NCBI GenBank assembly: GCA_040007475.1
Contig: JBDTVC010000002.1
Coordinates: 1-64,000, forward strand
Length of the DNA stretch: 64,000 nt
Direction of reading: 5' to 3'
From: LMDS01 sp040007475
GTDB taxonomy: Bacteria; Pseudomonadota; Gammaproteobacteria; Burkholderiales; Burkholderiaceae_C
Shown: positions 60,676-64,000 of the stretch, in pieces
Position numbering within the stretch: position 1 is the first letter of the stretch
How the letters are laid out: the number at the start of each line of letters is the position of its first letter
The notes under the pieces: generated by a model
The model's database searches: none
Told to the model about the DNA's origin: nothing
The model's input: only the letters and a program-made list of their open reading frames with translations
Position numbers and translations under genes: made by a program

Positions 60676-61751
60676 AAATTGTCGCGCAGAGCGCCCAGAA
60701 CTTCGCCGCGTTCGACCACCTGGCCACGATGGTCGCGGTGGTCACGGAGTCGGGACAGTGCCTGTTCGCCAATGCGTCGTTCGAGAACGTGCTGGGCCTG
60801 TCGCGCCGCAGCGTGCAGCGGGGTTCCCTGTTCGAGTGGTTCGTCGATCCGCAGCGCCTCAGCGACACGGTGATCGCCGTCAACCGGAACGACTTCTCGA
60901 CCAGCCGCCTCGAAGCGTTGTTGCGGCGGCCAAGCGCGGGCCACGCCGAACCGCTGCCGGTCCACGTGATCGTGAACCAGATGGAGACCCCGGGCCATGT
61001 CGTGATCGAGCTGGTCGAGATCGAGCAGCAGACGCGCCAGGACCGCGAGGAGCGCGCGCTGGACCAGGCGCAGGTCACCAAGGAGCTGATCCGCAACCTG
61101 GCGCACGAGATAAAGAACCCGCTGGGCGGCATCCGGGGGGCGGCGCAGCTGCTCGAGATGGAGGTCCAGGATCGCGCGCTGCACGAGTACACCCAGGTCA
61201 TCATCAGCGAGGCCGATCGGCTGCAGGCGCTGGTGGACCGGCTGCTGGCGCCGCACCGCCGGCCGCACGTCGTGAGCGAGGTCAACATCCACGAAGTCTG
61301 CGAGCGCGTGCGGGCGCTGATCCTCGCGGAGTTCCCGCGCGGGCTGATGGTCGAGCGCGACTACGACATCTCGATCCCCGACTTTCGCGGCGACCGCGAG
61401 CAGCTGATCCAGGCCGTGCTCAACATCGCGCACAACGCCGCGCAGGCACTGGCCGAGCGCATCGCCGAGGGCGACGCGATGATCACGCTGCGCACCCGCA
61501 TCGCGCGCCAGGTCACGCTGGGCAAGCAGCGCTATCGCTTGGCACTGGACTTGCATATTCAGGACAACGGCCCGGGCGTGCCCGAGTCCATTCGCGAGCG
61601 CATCTTCTACCCGCTGGTATCGGGGCGCGATGGTGGCTCGGGGCTTGGGCTCACGCTGGCGCAGACCTTCGTGCAGCAGCACAGCGGCACGATCGAATGC
61701 GACAGTGAACCGGGCCGGACCATTTTCAAGATCGTGATACCGCTGATCTGA
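60672..61751 (+). CDS. ntrB: nitrogen-regulation sensor kinase NtrB
   Basis: 359 residues from a GTG. An N-terminal PAS-like domain (about 10-115) is followed by the H-box NLAHEIKNPLGGIRGAAQ with phospho-His H145, the N-box NIAHNAAQALAE and the G-boxes DNGPGVP and GGSGLGLTLAQT. It is soluble, without membrane segments, and phosphorylates or dephosphorylates NtrC according to PII state. The GTG overlaps the previous stop. Confidence 0.96.
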   Translation: MKIVAQSAQNFAAFDHLATMVAVVTESGQCLFANASFENVLGLSRRSVQRGSLFEWFVDPQRLSDTVIAVNRNDFSTSRLEALLRRPSAGHAEPLPVHVIVNQMETPGHVVIELVEIEQQTRQDREERALDQAQVTKELIRNLAHEIKNPLGGIRGAAQLLEMEVQDRALHEYTQVIISEADRLQALVDRLLAPHRRPHVVSEVNIHEVCERVRALILAEFPRGLMVERDYDISIPDFRGDREQLIQAVLNIAHNAAQALAERIAEGDAMITLRTRIARQVTLGKQRYRLALDLHIQDNGPGVPESIRERIFYPLVSGRDGGSGLGLTLAQTFVQQHSGTIECDSEPGRTIFKIVIPLI

Positions 61752-61797
61752 GCGAGGGGAATGCCCGGGCAGCGGCGCGACAACAAGCAGGCAGGGC

Positions 61798-63297
61798 ATG
61801 AAACCCATCTGGATCGTTGACGACGACCAATCCATCCGCTTCGTGCTGGAGAAGGCCCTGGCGCGCGAGGAGCTCGCGGTACGCAGCTTCACGAATCCGC
61901 GCGACGTGCTCAAGGCGCTCGACGACGGCGACGAGCCGCAGGTGCTGGTCTCCGACATCCGCATGCCGGGTGGCTCGGGCCTCGAGCTGCTCGCCAAGGT
62001 GCGCGAGCGCCAGCCCGGCCTGCCCGTGATCATCATGACGGCCTACTCCGACCTCGACAGTGCCGTCAGCGCGTTCCAGGGCGGTGCGTTCGAGTACCTG
62101 CCCAAGCCCTTCGACGTGCCCAAGGCCGTCGAGCTGATTCGCCGCGCCGTCGAAGAGAGCCTGCGCGAGGAAGTGCGCGACGAGAAGGCTGCGCAAGTCC
62201 CCGAGATGCTCGGCCAGGCCCCCGCGATGCAGGACGTGTTCCGCGCGATCGGCCGGCTGAGCCAGAGCATCGTCACGGTGCTGATCACCGGCGAGTCGGG
62301 TTCCGGCAAGGAGCTTGTGGCCAACGCGCTGCACAAGCACAGTCCGCGCGCCAGCGGCCCGTTCGTCGCGATCAACACTGCGGCGATCCCGAAGGACCTG
62401 CTGGAGTCGGAGCTTTTCGGCCACGAGCGTGGTGCGTTCACCGGTGCGCAGACCACGCGCCGCGGGCGCTTCGAGCAGGCCGACGGCGGCACGCTGTTCC
62501 TCGATGAGATCGGCGACATGCCGTTCGACTTGCAGACGCGCCTGTTGCGGGTGCTGAGCGATGGCCAGTTCTACCGCGTCGGCGGCCACAACCCGATGAA
62601 GAGCAATGTGCGCGTGATCGCGGCGACGCACCAGAACCTCGAGGACCGGGTGAAGCTCGGTGCGTTCCGCGAAGACCTGTTCCACCGCCTCAACGTGATC
62701 CGGCTGCGCCTGCCGGCACTGCGCGAACGCGCCGAAGACGTGCCGGCGTTGACCCGCTTCTTCCTGCAAAAGAGCGCGAAGGAACTCGGCGTCGAGGCCA
62801 AGCGCATCACCGATGCGGCGCTCGCGCTGCTGATGCGCTTCGACTTCCCCGGCAACGTGCGGCAGCTCGAGAACATCTGCCACTGGCTCACCGTGATGGC
62901 GCCGGCACAGATGATCGAGGCGAAGGATCTGCCGCCCGAACTCGCGTCGGCCACCGCCGCTGCGGTGCCGGAGTTCAAGGCCGTCGCACGGCCCCTCATC
63001 CCGGCGCCGAGCGTAGCGGTCGACGCCACGCCGTTGCCGCCAGCCGTCTTGTCGAGCGGCGCATCTGCGGCCGCCTCGCCGGGTTCGTGGCTCGCGGGCC
63101 TGGAGCACGACGCGCGCAATCTGCTTCAGTCGGGCGATGCCGAGGTGTGGGACACGCTGACCCACCAGTTCGAGGCCCAGCTGATCCGCACCGCGCTCGA
63201 GATCACGCGCGGGCGCCGCATCGAGGCCGCGCAGAAGCTCGGCATCGGGCGCAACACCATCACCCGCAAGATCCAGGAACTCGGGCTGGACGACTGA
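61798..63297 (+). CDS. ntrC: nitrogen-regulation response regulator NtrC
   Basis: 499 residues. Receiver phospho-Asp is D53 (VSDIRMPGG), Walker A GESGSGKE at 165-172, the sigma-54 contact motif GAFTGA at 212-217, Walker B LFLDEIGDMP, and the C-terminal Fis-type helix-turn-helix (GRRIEAAQKLGIGRNTITRK). It activates sigma-54 promoters under nitrogen limitation, and the site before glnA is a likely target. The linker before the HTH is enlarged (about 390-445). Confidence 0.97.
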   Translation: MKPIWIVDDDQSIRFVLEKALAREELAVRSFTNPRDVLKALDDGDEPQVLVSDIRMPGGSGLELLAKVRERQPGLPVIIMTAYSDLDSAVSAFQGGAFEYLPKPFDVPKAVELIRRAVEESLREEVRDEKAAQVPEMLGQAPAMQDVFRAIGRLSQSIVTVLITGESGSGKELVANALHKHSPRASGPFVAINTAAIPKDLLESELFGHERGAFTGAQTTRRGRFEQADGGTLFLDEIGDMPFDLQTRLLRVLSDGQFYRVGGHNPMKSNVRVIAATHQNLEDRVKLGAFREDLFHRLNVIRLRLPALRERAEDVPALTRFFLQKSAKELGVEAKRITDAALALLMRFDFPGNVRQLENICHWLTVMAPAQMIEAKDLPPELASATAAAVPEFKAVARPLIPAPSVAVDATPLPPAVLSSGASAAASPGSWLAGLEHDARNLLQSGDAEVWDTLTHQFEAQLIRTALEITRGRRIEAAQKLGIGRNTITRKIQELGLDD

Positions 63298-64000
63298 CTA
63301 GGCGAGTTCCACGATCACCGGCGCGTGATCGCTCGGCCGCTCGTTCTTGCGCGTGAGCTTGTCGATCACGCAGCTCTTGACCCGGCCTTTCAGCGTCTCG
63401 CTGACGAGGATGTGGTCGATGCGCAGGCCCTGGTTCTTGCGGAACGCGAGGTTGCGGTAGTCCCACCAACTCCAACTCTTCGGCGGCTGCTCGAACAGAC
63501 GGAACGAGTCGTGCAGGCCGAGTGCCAGCAGCGCCTTGAAGTGGGCACGCTCCTCCGGCGTGCACAGCACCTGCCCGGCCCACGTCACCGGGTCGTAGAC
63601 GTCGCGGTCCTCGGGGGCGATGTTGTAGTCGCCGAGCAGCACGAGCTGCGGGTGGGCAGCGTACTCGGCCCGCAACCACTCGCGCAGCGCCGTCAGCCAG
63701 GCCATCTTGTATGGGAACTTCTCGCTGTCGACCGACTGCCCGTTCGGGATGTACACGCCGATGATTCGCACACCATCGACCGTGCCCGCGATGACGCGCG
63801 CCTGATGGTCGTCGTGGCCAGGGATGTTGCGCACGATGTCGGTCGCGGCCGACTTGCTGATCAGCGCGACACCGTTGTAGGTCTTCTGCCCGAACCACTG
63901 CACCTGATAACCCGCCGCCATGATCTCGGCGTGCGGAAACTTGTCGTCGGTGAGCTTGGTCTCCTGCAGGCACAGCGCATCGGGCTGGTGCAGCGCCAGC
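63298..64000 (-). CDS. xth: exodeoxyribonuclease III (partial, runs off the window)
   Basis: The C-terminal ~234 residues of an AP endonuclease/exonuclease III. Conserved blocks: LCLQETKL (catalytic Glu), GVYIPNG, LLGDYNIAPED (Asp/Asn pair), RIDHILVS and the final SDHAPVIVEL with catalytic Asp-His. The start lies outside the window. It repairs abasic sites. Its stop codon abuts the ntrC stop from the opposite strand with no spacer. Confidence 0.95.
   Translation of the reverse strand, partial: LALHQPDALCLQETKLTDDKFPHAEIMAAGYQVQWFGQKTYNGVALISKSAATDIVRNIPGHDDHQARVIAGTVDGVRIIGVYIPNGQSVDSEKFPYKMAWLTALREWLRAEYAAHPQLVLLGDYNIAPEDRDVYDPVTWAGQVLCTPEERAHFKALLALGLHDSFRLFEQPPKSWSWWDYRNLAFRKNQGLRIDHILVSETLKGRVKSCVIDKLTRKNERPSDHAPVIVELA

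Overview
The window is GC-rich chromosomal DNA from a beta-proteobacterium, most likely a Burkholderiales member. The signs are the glnA, small secreted protein, ntrB, ntrC, xth order at 58.6-64 kb, an RF2 gene with the classic frameshift site, a PPi-type phosphofructokinase, a FadR/GntR-controlled sugar cluster and a Burkholderia-style 2-aminoethylphosphonate (AEP) operon. No phage, insertion sequence or CRISPR array was seen; the window is dense and largely operonic.

Layout. 0-7 kb: a DUF4242 protein, a large LuxR-type ATPase regulator, tRNA-Thr(CGT) with its terminator and an odd nested palindrome, then a hemerythrin and a chemoreceptor. 6-13 kb, minus strand: prfB (with +1 frameshift), a HAD phosphatase, pepN and a PPi-type phosphofructokinase, preceded by an alpha/beta hydrolase. 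13-18.5 kb: GNAT acetyltransferase, acyl-CoA synthetase, a TonB-N-terminus-like protein, DUF1697, a ClpP paralogue and a flavin monooxygenase interrupted by an in-frame TAG.

18.6-35.2 kb is a divergent carbohydrate-use locus. The left arm has two TIM-barrel isomerases/epimerases or isomerase-like genes including xylA, a Gfo/Idh/MocA dehydrogenase, the two halves of a Tm-1-like protein and a DJ-1 protein. The right arm has a sugar ABC transporter with two different ATPases and a small membrane protein, another epimerase, a VOC protein, an enolase-superfamily enzyme, a FadR-type regulator and a 2-hydroxyacid dehydrogenase. Two perfect copies of CTGGTCAGACCAG flank the rightward promoter between the arms, so the regulator at the far right probably controls both. 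Beyond it, at 35.2-35.6 kb, lie the wrecks of a YtfQ-like sugar-binding protein gene and of a response regulator gene.

35.6-55.1 kb is a phosphonate locus. Leftward: a GntR regulator, phosphonoacetate hydrolase (PhnA), phosphonoacetaldehyde dehydrogenase (PhnY), an Na/Pi transporter, a PhnZ-like HD oxygenase and an EamA exporter. Rightward: an AEP ABC transporter, a nitrilase-family amidase, AEP transaminase (PhnW), then a tightly coupled set consisting of a glutamine-synthetase-like ligase, a family-5 binding protein, an iron alcohol dehydrogenase, a class C26 gamma-glutamyl hydrolase, an aldehyde dehydrogenase and a HAD phosphatase. Together the first enzymes turn AEP into acetate, Pi and an amino group. 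The second set looks like a gamma-glutamylation route for an amino alcohol or an amine, fused to the phosphonate operon; this is the most interesting candidate system in the window.

55.2-64 kb: AIM24-like protein, deacetylase-like secreted protein, EI24-like membrane protein, a MoaB/CinA-like protein, then glnA with a candidate sigma-54 promoter, ntrB, ntrC and a partial exonuclease III gene. Three copies of a hairpin-rich intergenic repeat with compensating base changes lie inside operons at 10.7, 42.1 and 43.4 kb.
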